From Eubacteriales Family XIII. Incertae Sedis bacterium (lineage in GTDB: Bacteria > Bacillota > Clostridia > Peptostreptococcales > Anaerovoracaceae), in contig JAITKU010000054.1 of assembly GCA_031278255.1 (NCBI GenBank), positions 1 to 10,379 of the forward strand: a DNA stretch of 10,379 bases. The letters are read 5' to 3'. Of the stretch, positions 1 to 6,628 are shown in pieces. The notes beneath the pieces were generated by a model, which was not told where the DNA came from, made no database searches, and was given only the letters and a program-made list of their open reading frames with translations. A program made the translations under genes and the position numbers. Position 1 is the first letter of the stretch, and every line of letters begins with the position of its first letter.

Positions 1-74
1 GCGGCGGCGTTCAAAACGTCACCGCGCAAGACGCAACCAAAACCGCGCAAACGTCGCAATGCTTTCCACTAAAC

Positions 75-103
75 AGTATATACACAATCGCCATACTTGG
101 CAA
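75..103 (-). promoter_or_regulatory. Leftward sigma-A-type promoter (gene outside window)
   Basis: Read on the minus strand, TTGCCA (98-103) is followed by 17 bases and then TATACT (75-80). This is close to the vegetative consensus with ideal spacing. The expected start of transcription is near position 68. No coding sequence begins before the window edge, so the target gene is unknown. It must lie to the left and is divergent from thiN. Confidence 0.6.
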
Positions 104-127
104 GCGGAATTTAAGCGAACCGCCCGC

Positions 128-156
128 TTGTCAACCGCAAAACGCTCCGGTATACT
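128..156 (+). promoter_or_regulatory. thiN promoter
   Basis: TTGTCA (128-133), a 17-base spacer and TATACT (151-156) form a near-consensus vegetative promoter about 46 bases upstream of the thiN start codon. A perfect 7-base dyad, AACGCTC (141-147) and GAGCGTT (159-165), is centred on the -10 box and could be an operator. The leader between the likely start (about 163) and the ATG is under 40 bases, too short for a TPP riboswitch. Confidence 0.7.
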
Positions 157-201
157 TAGAGCGTTCAATCCGCGAAAAACACCCCTCGGAGGTGCCCCTG
201 A

Positions 202-867
202 ATGGACAGCAAAACAACGCGCAACGCGCCGAAAGAGCGGCGCTGCGTCATTATCACCGCCCGCGTCGAGGGCGCGATCTCCGCGGCGCTGCGTCCCCGC
301 GAGGACGACTTCGTGATATGCGCCGACGGCGGCTATACCCGAGCGGCGGCGGAACGCGTAAAGCCCGCCGTAATCCTCGGCGACTTCGACTCGATCGGCG
401 CGGTCCCGCGCGCCGCGCCGGGACTGCGGGTGATCGGCGCGCCCGCCGAAAAAGACGATACGGACACGCTGCTCGCGCTGAAATACGGACTGGACGCCGG
501 CTTCCTCGATTTCGTCGTCGTCGGCGGCCTGAGCGGGCGCTTCGATCACAGCTTCGCGAACCTCCAAGCCGCGTCCTACTGCCTGGACCGCGGCGGCCGC
601 GTATGGCTGGCCGACGCGATGAACAAGGCGACACTGACGGACGCCGGCGTCTTTGTGCTGCGGCCGGAAGAGGGCTTCTACTTCTCCCTCTTCGCGTGGA
701 CGGAAAGCTGCGGCGGCGTCTGCGTCGAAAACGCCAAATACCCCGCGCGGGATATCCGCCTTACGCAGAGCTTCCCCCTCGGCGTCAGCAACGAATTCGG
801 GGAAGGCCCCGTCACGATCCGCAAGGAGAGCGGACGCCTCTTGATCGTGCTGTCGCGAAAGGACTGA
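202..867 (+). CDS. thiN: Thiamine pyrophosphokinase
   Basis: This 221-residue protein is expected to convert thiamine and ATP to thiamine pyrophosphate and AMP in the cytosol, the salvage route to the TPP cofactor used by pyruvate:ferredoxin oxidoreductase and transketolase. The family signatures are visible: CADGG at residues 40-44, GDFDS at 60-64, EKDDTD at 83-88 (acidic metal and nucleotide site), GGLSGRFDH at 108-116, and the C-terminal thiamine-binding region with GVSNEF at 194-199. The length is normal for the bacterial family. The ATG at 202 is chosen because GGAGG at 188-192 sits nine bases upstream. The gene has its own promoter, appears monocistronic and converges on the chemoreceptor gene. 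No cofactor-responsive leader is seen. The assignment rests on motif recognition and is firm. Confidence 0.95.
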   Translation: MDSKTTRNAPKERRCVIITARVEGAISAALRPREDDFVICADGGYTRAAAERVKPAVILGDFDSIGAVPRAAPGLRVIGAPAEKDDTDTLLALKYGLDAGFLDFVVVGGLSGRFDHSFANLQAASYCLDRGGRVWLADAMNKATLTDAGVFVLRPEEGFYFSLFAWTESCGGVCVENAKYPARDIRLTQSFPLGVSNEFGEGPVTIRKESGRLLIVLSRKD

Positions 868-891
868 GGCGGCCCAAACGCGAAAGAACAC

Positions 892-920
892 CCGCCTGAG
901 GTCGCATTCCGGCGGACTTT
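892..920 (+). terminator. Weak terminator-like hairpin between thiN and the MCP gene
   Basis: In the 67-base convergent gap, CCGCC (892-896) can pair with GGCGG (911-915), with an extra inner GG/CC pair past a small bulge, followed by ACTTTT on the plus strand. The stem is short and the T run is only four bases. On the minus strand the same stem is followed by a T-poor sequence. It is the only candidate terminator for either gene here and is tentative. Confidence 0.3.
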
Positions 921-934
921 TGCATCCGGGCCGG

Positions 935-2716
935 TCAATATTTGTCAAAGCCGCCCGTAAGTTCGATCGTGGGCGTCTTGTCGCGCGGCGACGCGTGCGG
1001 GGGCCGCTCTGCGCCGTGCGGCGCGGGATCCTCATGCGGGGCGCGCTGCGCGCCGTTCGCGTGCGAGACCTCTTTCAGCTTGAACTGCGAAAGGATGTTT
1101 TCGAGCATGTTGGCCTGCGCGGACAGTTCCTGCGCCGCGGCCGCCGATTCCTCCGCCGTCGCGGAATTGGCCTGCACCACGTCCGAAATCCGGTTCATGC
1201 TCTTCGTGATCTCGGATATGGATTCACTCTGCTTGCGCGAAGCGTCGCTGATCATCTGCATGGACAGGGCGTTCTTCTCCGATATCTCGTTGACGGAATT
1301 CAAACTCTCGCTCGTCCTCTCGGCGATGGAACTGCCCTCCGTGACCTTTTGCGTACTGCTTTCTATCAGCACGGCCGTCTCCTTGGCGGCCTCGGCCGAC
1401 TTGGAGGCGAGGTTTCTAACCTCGTCCGCGACAACCGCGAAACCCTTGCCGTGCTGCCCCGCCCGCGCCGCCTCGACGGCGGCGTTCAGCGCGAGTATAT
1501 TGGTCTGAAACGCGATATCGTCTATTACCTTGATCACCTTTGCGATGTTGTCCGAACTCTCGTTGATGTCGTGCATGGCCGCCGTCATATCGCACATGGA
1601 ATCCATGCTCTCGCGCATGTGTTTGGACGAAAGCTTCACATCGTCGTAAGCCTCCAGCGACTTTTTGGTATTGTCCTCGGACTGCGAAAGCACCTCCGAA
1701 ACGGAAGCGGAAAATTCTTCCAGTGTCGCGGCCTGATCGCTCGAACCCGCGGCCAGCGACTGCGCGCCCGTCGCGATCTGCCCCGCGCCCGCGGAAACCT
1801 GCGCCGAAGCCTCCCGTATCTCCATCAACATCCGGTTGTTTTTTTCTATGACCGTGTTGATGGAACGGTTCATGATATCCTTATCGGATCGCATGGAAAC
1901 GGAAGCGCGATAATCGCCGTCGGCGATCTTGGACAGAATGCCCGCCTGCTCCCTGATGGCCTCGATCATCTCCTTGAAAGCCAGCGCGAGCGCGCCTATC
2001 TCATCCTTGCCGGCCGCGTTCACGCTGACGTCGATATCGCCCTTTGCGATGGAATCGGCCGCTTGGAGCAAGTGCATGGCGGGCGTCGCGATCAGCCGCG
2101 CAATCAGCAGTCCGAAGCCGACGGCGCAGAGTACGGAGAAGATCGAGATCGCGATCAGCGCATCGGTCAGCCAACGTGATTTCTTTGCGTCGGTAATGCT
2201 TCCCTCGCCGGCGGCCTCCTTGATCAAATCCGTCAGGTGACTGATGTTCGTCAGCATCTCGGATGTCAGCGAAGTCGCTATCAAGGCGCGCGCGCCGGCC
2301 TCATCGTGCGCCCGAATGTATCCAACCAACTCGTCGAGCTTCTTCTCGTAGACGCCGTTTTCCTTGTTGATATCGGCGATCGTGGCCTTGCCGGCATCCG
2401 TGATCAGATGCCCCTGCAAATACTGCGCCTTTTCGGCAAACAGCTTGCGGGAATCCTCCAGACTTTTAAGGGCTTCGTTTACCTTTTCGGAATCATTGAA
2501 ATACAAAACGGCCTCGCGATACGCAATGCGCTGCTGGTTCAGGCTGATCTCCAAATCACTCGCGTACTCCATATTTTTGACATGGTTGAACATCTTCCCC
2601 TCTGTGACGCTCAAGGCCGCCATGCCGAAGATTCCGATTGCGCCGACCGCCGCGGTCATAAACGCAACACACAAAAACCCAAACAACAGTTTGGTTCTGA
2701 TTTTCCAATTTTTCAT
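935..2716 (-). CDS. Methyl-accepting chemotaxis protein
   Basis: This 593-residue transmembrane chemoreceptor would sense a ligand outside the cell and control CheA through CheW. A first membrane helix lies at about 10-34. A helical extracellular sensor of about 150 residues (four-helix-bundle style) follows, then a second membrane helix at about 185-207 and HAMP at about 208-260. A second HAMP-like segment lies at about 261-300. The long cytoplasmic coiled coil has its conserved hairpin tip at about 398-436 (FQTNILALNAAVEAARAG and GKGFAVVADEVR). After residue 550 comes an unusual proline- and histidine-rich tail ending in GGFDKY. The ATG at 2716 is supported by GGGAGGT a few bases upstream. 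The gene stands alone, after the operon terminator and convergent with thiN. Its ligand cannot be read from sequence. It implies that the host is motile. Confidence 0.95.
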   Translation of the reverse strand: MKNWKIRTKLLFGFLCVAFMTAAVGAIGIFGMAALSVTEGKMFNHVKNMEYASDLEISLNQQRIAYREAVLYFNDSEKVNEALKSLEDSRKLFAEKAQYLQGHLITDAGKATIADINKENGVYEKKLDELVGYIRAHDEAGARALIATSLTSEMLTNISHLTDLIKEAAGEGSITDAKKSRWLTDALIAISIFSVLCAVGFGLLIARLIATPAMHLLQAADSIAKGDIDVSVNAAGKDEIGALALAFKEMIEAIREQAGILSKIADGDYRASVSMRSDKDIMNRSINTVIEKNNRMLMEIREASAQVSAGAGQIATGAQSLAAGSSDQAATLEEFSASVSEVLSQSEDNTKKSLEAYDDVKLSSKHMRESMDSMCDMTAAMHDINESSDNIAKVIKVIDDIAFQTNILALNAAVEAARAGQHGKGFAVVADEVRNLASKSAEAAKETAVLIESSTQKVTEGSSIAERTSESLNSVNEISEKNALSMQMISDASRKQSESISEITKSMNRISDVVQANSATAEESAAAAQELSAQANMLENILSQFKLKEVSHANGAQRAPHEDPAPHGAERPPHASPRDKTPTIELTGGFDKY

Positions 2717-2826
2717 TGTAACCTCCCATACTACCCTTTCTTTTCAGCGCCGCTTCCGTTAAACCCTCCCCCCGGGGGTGAAACCGGCGCCGTATGACGC
2801 GTACAATACGATAACCGCGGCAAAAC

Positions 2827-2853
2827 GCATCGGCATACCGCCATCATTCTGAA
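2827..2853 (-). promoter_or_regulatory. Possible sigma-28-like promoter of the MCP gene
   Basis: On the minus strand, TTCAGAAT (2846-2853), 11 bases, then GCCGATGC (2827-2834) resembles the flagellar sigma-28/SigD pattern TAAAGTTT-N11-GCCGATAA. The -10 part matches in six of eight positions and the -35 part in four of eight. It lies about 110 bases upstream of the MCP start. Chemoreceptor genes are often under this sigma factor, but the -35 match is weak. Confidence 0.25.
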
Positions 2854-2899
2854 TGTTTGCGGACCGCGGTCACGCAGAGCCTTTTCATTTGCCCAAAAG

Positions 2900-2935
2900 G
2901 GCCAAGAAAGGGTCCGCTCGACATGAGCGGACCCT
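2900..2935 (-). terminator. Rho-independent terminator of the Stn-type operon
   Basis: AGGGTCCGCTC (2909-2919) and GAGCGGACCCT (2925-2935) form a perfect 11-base-pair stem with a 5-base loop. On the minus strand, the direction of the redox operon, the stem is followed by TTCTTGG and a little later a run of four T. It lies about 170 bases after the stop codon of the last operon gene, leaving a long 3' leader-like tail. The plus strand also has a T-rich sequence after the stem, but no plus-strand gene ends here. Confidence 0.7.
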
Positions 2936-3069
2936 CTTTGCCTCTCTTTGGAGTCCGTGAACGACGCCGCCCAATCCCCTGCCGAAAGGTTGAGACCGGC
3001 GCTTCATACTGCCCGCGTGGGCTTGCAATCCCCCGCCGGCTGTGTTCTGCGGGGCGGCGGGCGAAGCCG

Positions 3070-3093
3070 AATGTTGGACGGAGCCGAATTGAA
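3070..3093 (-). repeat. Dispersed repeat, copy 1
   Basis: Read on the minus strand, this segment matches 10262-10286 read on the plus strand with one indel and two substitutions over about 24 bases. The shared core is GGCTCCGTCCAA. It starts only about a dozen bases after the stop codon at 3105. The other copy is a perfect inverted repeat; this one has lost part of the symmetry. Confidence 0.5.
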
Positions 3094-3104
3094 AACGCAT
3101 TTTG

Positions 3105-6100
3105 CTACAGGACCGCCGCTTTCGGCAGTCTCTCGTCTATCATGTTCATCAGGTTGTCGGCGCGCGGGAGCCTGTCCGCGAGTACGCCGTCCGGCGCAAC
3201 GGCGAGTACGGCCTTTTCCGGCGCGAACACGCCGCCCGCGATCTCGCCGAGCCTCGCGCAGCGGTAGACGGGCAACAGATCGTCCATCTCGCGCGAGATA
3301 TCCTCCGTGTCCTCCCACGGGAAATCAACCTCGTAGACGCGCGCGATCTCGCTCGCCACCTCCCAGTTCGAGAGTTCCACATCCTCCGGCGCCGCCTGTC
3401 TGACCAAGCCGAGCCGCCGTTCCGTATTCGTGAAAGTGCCGTCCGCGGACGCGAAGCCCGTGCCGGGAAGCACCACGTCCGCGGCCTCGGCGGCCTTGGT
3501 CAGGTGCGTATCGCACACCATGAGGAACTCGAGGTCCGAAAGCGCCGCGGCGCCCGGGTCCTCGCCGAAAGACAGCAGCGCCTTGACGCCGTTCATCGCC
3601 TCCGCCCCGTCCCGTATGCCGAGATCCGCGATCCCCTGGCTGTTGTTCTTGGACTTCACCTGCAATATCCCGTTTCGAGGCGCGCCTATGTGACCGGACA
3701 CGACGGCGATATCGGCGAGCAGTGTCGCCGCCTGTGTGGAAAGCAGGTTCTGTTGGAACACGATCATGGCTTTCTTCGCCCCGAGGTAGAGCGCCGCGAT
3801 CTCCGCCGCGTCCGCGCGCGGTTTTACGCGCGCCAAATCCGCCGCGAAAGCGTCAAAACCCTCGGCCTTTACGGCCTTTTCGTCATCCGCGATCGCCTTT
3901 GCGATCTCTTTCAGGAAGCTGAGATCGTTCTCCGCGCGAACGATCTTATGGGCGAAGCCCATCGGCTGTTCGTCGTCCGCGGGGTTGAGCAGGATCAGCT
4001 TCGCGCCCGCTTCGACGGCCTGCTTGAGTTTGATGCGAATCACGGGATTCTCCGCGGGGTCGAAGCCCACCGCGAAGATCAATTCCGTGGAAAGCAGTTC
4101 GTCTATCGTGTTCGGCGAGGCGTCGAAGCCGAACACGGGCGCGAGACCGCTCTTCCTGTTGTTGAAAGACAGGACGCGCGCGCCCATCGCCTCGGCCATC
4201 ATCTTCACGGCGTAGGCTTCCTCGTTCGTGTACCGGTCCGACACGGCGACCGCCACGGCCTTGCGGCCGTAGCGCGCGGCTATAGCCTGCGCTTTCTTCG
4301 CCGTTATGATGAAAGCGTCCTTGTACGCCGCCTCCTCGAGTTTGCCGTTCCGCCGCACCATCGGACGCAGAAGCTTGCCCTCCAGTTCGGCGCAGTCGAA
4401 GCCGAAGCGCCCGCGGCCGCAGAGCAGGCCCTTGTTCACCGCGCCCTCCTTGTCGGGAACCGCCTTGACGAGCATATCGCCGTAGGTCTCAAGACGCAGA
4501 CTGCAACCCACCGAGCAATAGGGGCAGATCGTCTCCGTCTCCGTCGTCTTGAGCGGCACCGGCTTCACGAGGGAAAGCCGCTCCTGCAGCGCGCCCGTCG
4601 GACATACGCTGATACACTGCCCGCAGGATATGCAACCCGATTCCGCCAAGGGCTTTTCGAGCGTGGGCTTCACCACCGTATCAAAGCCCCTGTTCACGAG
4701 TCCCAGCGCGCCGACGCCCATAACCTCGTCGCAGGCCCTGACGCAGAGACCGCAGAGGATACACTTGTTCGGGTCCCGCATGATGAAAGGATGTTCGTCC
4801 TCGTACTCTACGCGGTGCTTGTCGCCCGCCATGCGATCGGGTTTTACCGCGTAGCTGTTCGCGAAATCCACGAGTTTGCATTCAAAATAGTCGCCGCAGC
4901 CGCATTCGAGACAGCGCAACGCGTCGGCCGTCGCCTGCTCCGCGTCGTATCCGAAAACGACCTCCGTAAAGTTGTCCTTTCGCGCGTCCGGTGAAAGCTG
5001 CCGCATCTTGGGCCGGCATTCCCGTTCCCTGTCCTCGAAGCTCTTCTCCGTCAGATCGTCGCGTTCCACCCCGTAGGGACTCTCGCAGCGAATCGCCTCG
5101 CCGGACAGATAGGCGTCGATGACATCGCAGGATTTGTGCGCGTCGGCGATGGCTTCTATGGCGATGGAAACCTTGTCGTTTCCGCAGTCGCCGCCCACGA
5201 ACACGCCGGGGAGGGCGGTCATAAAGGTATCCTTGTCATAGACCAGCCCCTGCTTTCGCGTGCGCTCTATGCCCGCAAAGCCCGCCGCGTCCACGGCCTG
5301 CCCGATGGCGAGTATAACATTGTCCACGTCCAGGGTTTCCGTCTTGCCCGCGATGGGCTTAGGCGCCCGCCGGCCGGAGGCGTCGGGTTCGCCGAGTTCC
5401 ATCACCTGCAACACGATCTGCTTGACCTTCCCGCTTTCGTCCGCGAGGATCTCCAGCGGATTCGTCAGGTTCTTGAAGATCACGCCCTCCTCCTCGGCCT
5501 CTTCTATCTCAACGCGATCGGCCGGCATTTCGTCTTTCGTGCGCCGGTAGATGTTGTACACGCTCTCCGCGCCGAGACGGACGGCGGTGCGGCAGGCGTC
5601 CATGGCCGTATTCCCGCCCCCGACGATCGCCACGCGCTTGCCAAGCTCGATATCCTCGTTTCTGACGACCTTGCGGAGCAGGTCTATGCCGCCTATGACC
5701 CCGGCCGCGTCCTCGCCCCTGCAACCGACACCCGTGGATACCCACGCGCCTATACCGACGCACACGGCGTCAAAATCATTGCGCAGTGTCTCGAAATCGA
5801 TGTCCTCGCCGATTCGCGTGTCCGGCACGAGTTCGACGCCCATGGCCTCGATACGCGCGATCTCCTCGTCGAGTACCGACTTGGGAAGCCTGTACTCGGG
5901 GATGCCGTAGCGCAGCATCCCGCCGAGTTTGGGCATGGCGTCGAACACCGTGATATCGTGGCCGCGCCGGCGCAGGAAATACGCGAGGGAAAGCCCGTAG
6001 GGACCGCCGCCTATAATGGCGACGGATTTGCCCGTTTCGTCCTCGATCTTGGGCATGAAAGGATCGCCCTCGCCGAACAGGTCCGTATCCGCGGCAAAGC

Positions 6101-6611
6101 GCTTGAGCCACGCGATGGATATGGGTTCCTCGACAAGCCTGCGGCGGCAGTTGTCCTCGCAGGGGTGCGGGCACACGCGCCCTATGGACGCGGGCAGGGG
6201 AATCTTCTCCTTGATGAGTTCGATCGCCTCCTCAAAGCGCCCGTTCGCGATCAGGCCCACATAACCCTGACAGTCGGTCTGCGCGGGGCAGGCGAGCGCG
6301 CAGGGCGGACGGCAGTCGCCCACGTGGTTGGACAGGAGCAGTTCGAGGTTTGTCTTTCTCGATTCGCGCACCCTGTCCGTATCCGTCCGAATCACCATGC
6401 CCGGCGCTATGGTCGTGGCGCAGGCCTTGACCATCTTGGGATTCCCCTCCGCCTCCACGACGCAAAGACCGCAGGCGCCGTAGATTTCGGTCCTCTCGTC
6501 GAAACAGAGGGTGGGAATGGAGATGTCATTCTCTCTCGCCACTTCGAGAATGGTTTGACCGGGAAGCCCAAGGACCTCTTTCCCATCTATATTTAATCTG
6601 AAATGTTTCAT
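3105..6611 (-). CDS. stnC: StnC-like NuoG/GltD fusion subunit of an electron-bifurcating transhydrogenase
   Basis: This 1168-residue cytosolic protein has the following order. A 2Fe-2S ferredoxin domain comes first (C36, C47, C50, C64). A cysteine-rich GltD-type N-terminus follows (C100, C104, C108, C114; C147, C151, C155). A GltD/NfnB-like flavoprotein has FAD motif GGGPYGL at 201-207, NADPH motif GGGNTAMD at 331-338 and YRR at 355-357, and FVGGDC at 471-476. A C567/C570/C572/C578 cluster and two 4Fe-4S sites follow (C617, C620, C623, C627; C660, C663, C666, C670). The last part is a NuoG-like domain (C696, C699, C703, C731). That domain has SFNNRKSG at about 815-822 where formate dehydrogenases carry catalytic Cys or Sec, so it is probably not an active Mo enzyme. 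This set matches StnC, the NADP(H)-handling subunit. The stop of the preceding gene is 17 bases upstream, and GAGGTGA at 6618-6624 supports the ATG. Confidence 0.85.
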   Translation of the reverse strand: MKHFRLNIDGKEVLGLPGQTILEVARENDISIPTLCFDERTEIYGACGLCVVEAEGNPKMVKACATTIAPGMVIRTDTDRVRESRKTNLELLLSNHVGDCRPPCALACPAQTDCQGYVGLIANGRFEEAIELIKEKIPLPASIGRVCPHPCEDNCRRRLVEEPISIAWLKRFAADTDLFGEGDPFMPKIEDETGKSVAIIGGGPYGLSLAYFLRRRGHDITVFDAMPKLGGMLRYGIPEYRLPKSVLDEEIARIEAMGVELVPDTRIGEDIDFETLRNDFDAVCVGIGAWVSTGVGCRGEDAAGVIGGIDLLRKVVRNEDIELGKRVAIVGGGNTAMDACRTAVRLGAESVYNIYRRTKDEMPADRVEIEEAEEEGVIFKNLTNPLEILADESGKVKQIVLQVMELGEPDASGRRAPKPIAGKTETLDVDNVILAIGQAVDAAGFAGIERTRKQGLVYDKDTFMTALPGVFVGGDCGNDKVSIAIEAIADAHKSCDVIDAYLSGEAIRCESPYGVERDDLTEKSFEDRERECRPKMRQLSPDARKDNFTEVVFGYDAEQATADALRCLECGCGDYFECKLVDFANSYAVKPDRMAGDKHRVEYEDEHPFIMRDPNKCILCGLCVRACDEVMGVGALGLVNRGFDTVVKPTLEKPLAESGCISCGQCISVCPTGALQERLSLVKPVPLKTTETETICPYCSVGCSLRLETYGDMLVKAVPDKEGAVNKGLLCGRGRFGFDCAELEGKLLRPMVRRNGKLEEAAYKDAFIITAKKAQAIAARYGRKAVAVAVSDRYTNEEAYAVKMMAEAMGARVLSFNNRKSGLAPVFGFDASPNTIDELLSTELIFAVGFDPAENPVIRIKLKQAVEAGAKLILLNPADDEQPMGFAHKIVRAENDLSFLKEIAKAIADDEKAVKAEGFDAFAADLARVKPRADAAEIAALYLGAKKAMIVFQQNLLSTQAATLLADIAVVSGHIGAPRNGILQVKSKNNSQGIADLGIRDGAEAMNGVKALLSFGEDPGAAALSDLEFLMVCDTHLTKAAEAADVVLPGTGFASADGTFTNTERRLGLVRQAAPEDVELSNWEVASEIARVYEVDFPWEDTEDISREMDDLLPVYRCARLGEIAGGVFAPEKAVLAVAPDGVLADRLPRADNLMNMIDERLPKAAVL

Positions 6612-6628
6612 CCCGTATCACCTCACCC

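Larger units (their letters stand above)
1..201. other. Divergent intergenic region upstream of thiN
   Basis: No coding region is supported here. The stretch holds two back-to-back promoters, one facing left (-35 at 98-103, -10 at 75-80) and one facing right into thiN (-35 at 128-133, -10 at 151-156). Left of the leftward promoter, a 9-base direct repeat, ACCGCGCAA, occurs at 21-29 and 42-50. The first 70 bases are probably the leader of a leftward gene whose start lies outside the window. Confidence 0.6.
2717..3104. other. 388-base intergenic region without a supported gene
   Basis: This lies between the end of the large redox subunit and the start of the MCP gene. It holds a strong hairpin terminator (2909-2935), a small hairpin GCCC-AAAA-GGGC (2891-2902), a perfect palindrome GACCGCGGTC (2862-2871), a run of six C then five G (2768-2778), and two competing GC stems around 3031-3061: CCCGCCG/CGGCGGG and CCCCGC/GCGGGG. 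A repeat copy shared with the right end of the window lies at 3070-3093. The open frames here lack ribosome binding sites and run through the terminator, so I call none of them a gene. Confidence 0.6.

Noticed and set aside
157..201. TPP riboswitch before thiN
   Set aside because: The leader is under 40 bases and lacks the conserved TPP-binding core sequences.
920..2179. 419-codon open frame on the plus strand
   Set aside because: Antisense shadow of the chemoreceptor. Composition is biased and no domain is seen.
2885..3100. 71-codon open frame on the minus strand after the large redox gene
   Set aside because: It has no ribosome binding site, runs straight through the perfect terminator hairpin and includes the repeat copy. 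It is better explained as non-coding structured DNA.
3102..4994. 630-codon open frame on the plus strand opposite the large redox subunit
   Set aside because: It mirrors a clear multi-domain protein on the minus strand. Its translation is arginine-, histidine- and leucine-rich with no recognisable domain or ribosome binding site, as expected from GC-rich codon bias.
5136..6596. 486-codon open frame on the plus strand
   Set aside because: Antisense shadow of the ferredoxin and GltD-like part of the large subunit. No motif and no ribosome binding site.
3105..6611. Formate dehydrogenase alpha subunit
   Set aside because: The molybdopterin-type domain lacks the catalytic Cys/Sec-His, and the N-terminal half is a GltD-like NADPH module, so formate oxidation is not supported.
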